Assembly (NCBI RefSeq): GCF_037392515.1
Contig: NC_090285.1
Location: forward strand, 2,669,501-2,733,500
DNA: 64,000 nt
Direction: 5' to 3'
DNA from: Haliotis asinina
Taxonomy: Eukaryota; Mollusca; Gastropoda; Lepetellida; Haliotidae
Made by a program: the position numbers and the translations under genes. The notes under the pieces are model-generated. The model was given only the letters and a program-made list of their open reading frames with translations, had not been told where the DNA came from and ran no database searches. Numbering within the stretch: position 1 is the stretch's first letter; every line of letters starts with the position of its first letter. Below, piece by piece: positions 63,980 to 64,000 of this stretch.

Positions 63980-64000
63980 CAAATTGAACTAAAATATATA

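Larger units (their letters stand above)
50734..64000. repeat. 36-bp satellite array, over 13 kb, running off the window
   Basis: About 370 tandem copies of a 36-bp unit made of 'ATACACACATCAACATGTGG' followed by AACTACCATATATATC, with point variants. A second unit type has ATCAAAC, ATCGACATATTG and CATGTGTATC. Occasional 2-bp losses ('TATCACACACATC', for example 52921, 54070 and 57055) and single-base gains (58168, 60180) shift the phase. The unit has no stop in five of six frames, so long open frames on both strands are by-products. No gene interrupts the array, and its right end lies outside the window. Confidence 0.98.

Noticed and set aside
50734-64000. CRISPR-like array of 36-bp repeats
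   Set aside because: There are no unique spacers; units abut directly, and the host is a eukaryote with spliced genes.

Overview
The window looks like eukaryotic, probably gastropod mollusc DNA, and most likely abalone (Haliotis). Genes are split by GT-AG introns. Several tRNA-derived SINEs carry the 'TAGTGGTTAAAGCGTTCGC' head and the 'AATATTGCTAAAAGCGGC' tail that I associate with abalone. Tc1/mariner and LINE remnants are frequent, and minisatellites make up much of the sequence. The species assignment comes from recognition, not from a search.

Only two protein-coding genes can be fully supported. They lie head to tail on the + strand at 9647-18492 and 19689-34024. Each is a complete 12-exon gene with identical exon lengths and phases, encoding a 742-residue secreted glycoside hydrolase family 3 protein of the beta-xylosidase / alpha-L-arabinofuranosidase type. 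By hand count they differ at about 30 residues, so this is a tandem duplication. The duplicated block includes the proximal promoter (an inverted pair of GATA motifs) and the 3' UTR. Both probably act outside the cell, perhaps in digestive fluid, cutting xylo-oligosaccharides from algal food; that role is inference.

Left of the genes (1-9300) are SINE pieces, a 1.7-kb non-autonomous element with terminal inverted repeats (2981-4688), two Tc1-like remnants, a 200-bp CT tract and a 15-bp minisatellite. Gene 2 is longer than gene 1 mainly because intron 3 holds an antisense LINE interrupted by a mariner transposon, and intron 6 holds a sense LINE. Introns of both genes also hold short tandem repeats that copy splice-site sequence: a 23-bp array repeating the exon 6 donor (both genes), and a roughly 47-bp array leading into the exon 5 acceptor (gene 1).

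Right of the genes (34.3-50.7 kb) I see no convincing gene. There are four minisatellites (34-, 44-, 39/42- and 44/45-bp units), two broken Tc1-like transposons and SINE fragments. From about 50734 to the window end (over 13 kb) there is one continuous satellite of a 36-bp unit with clear higher-order structure. Its unit is open in five of six frames, so the very long open frames there are almost certainly not genes.
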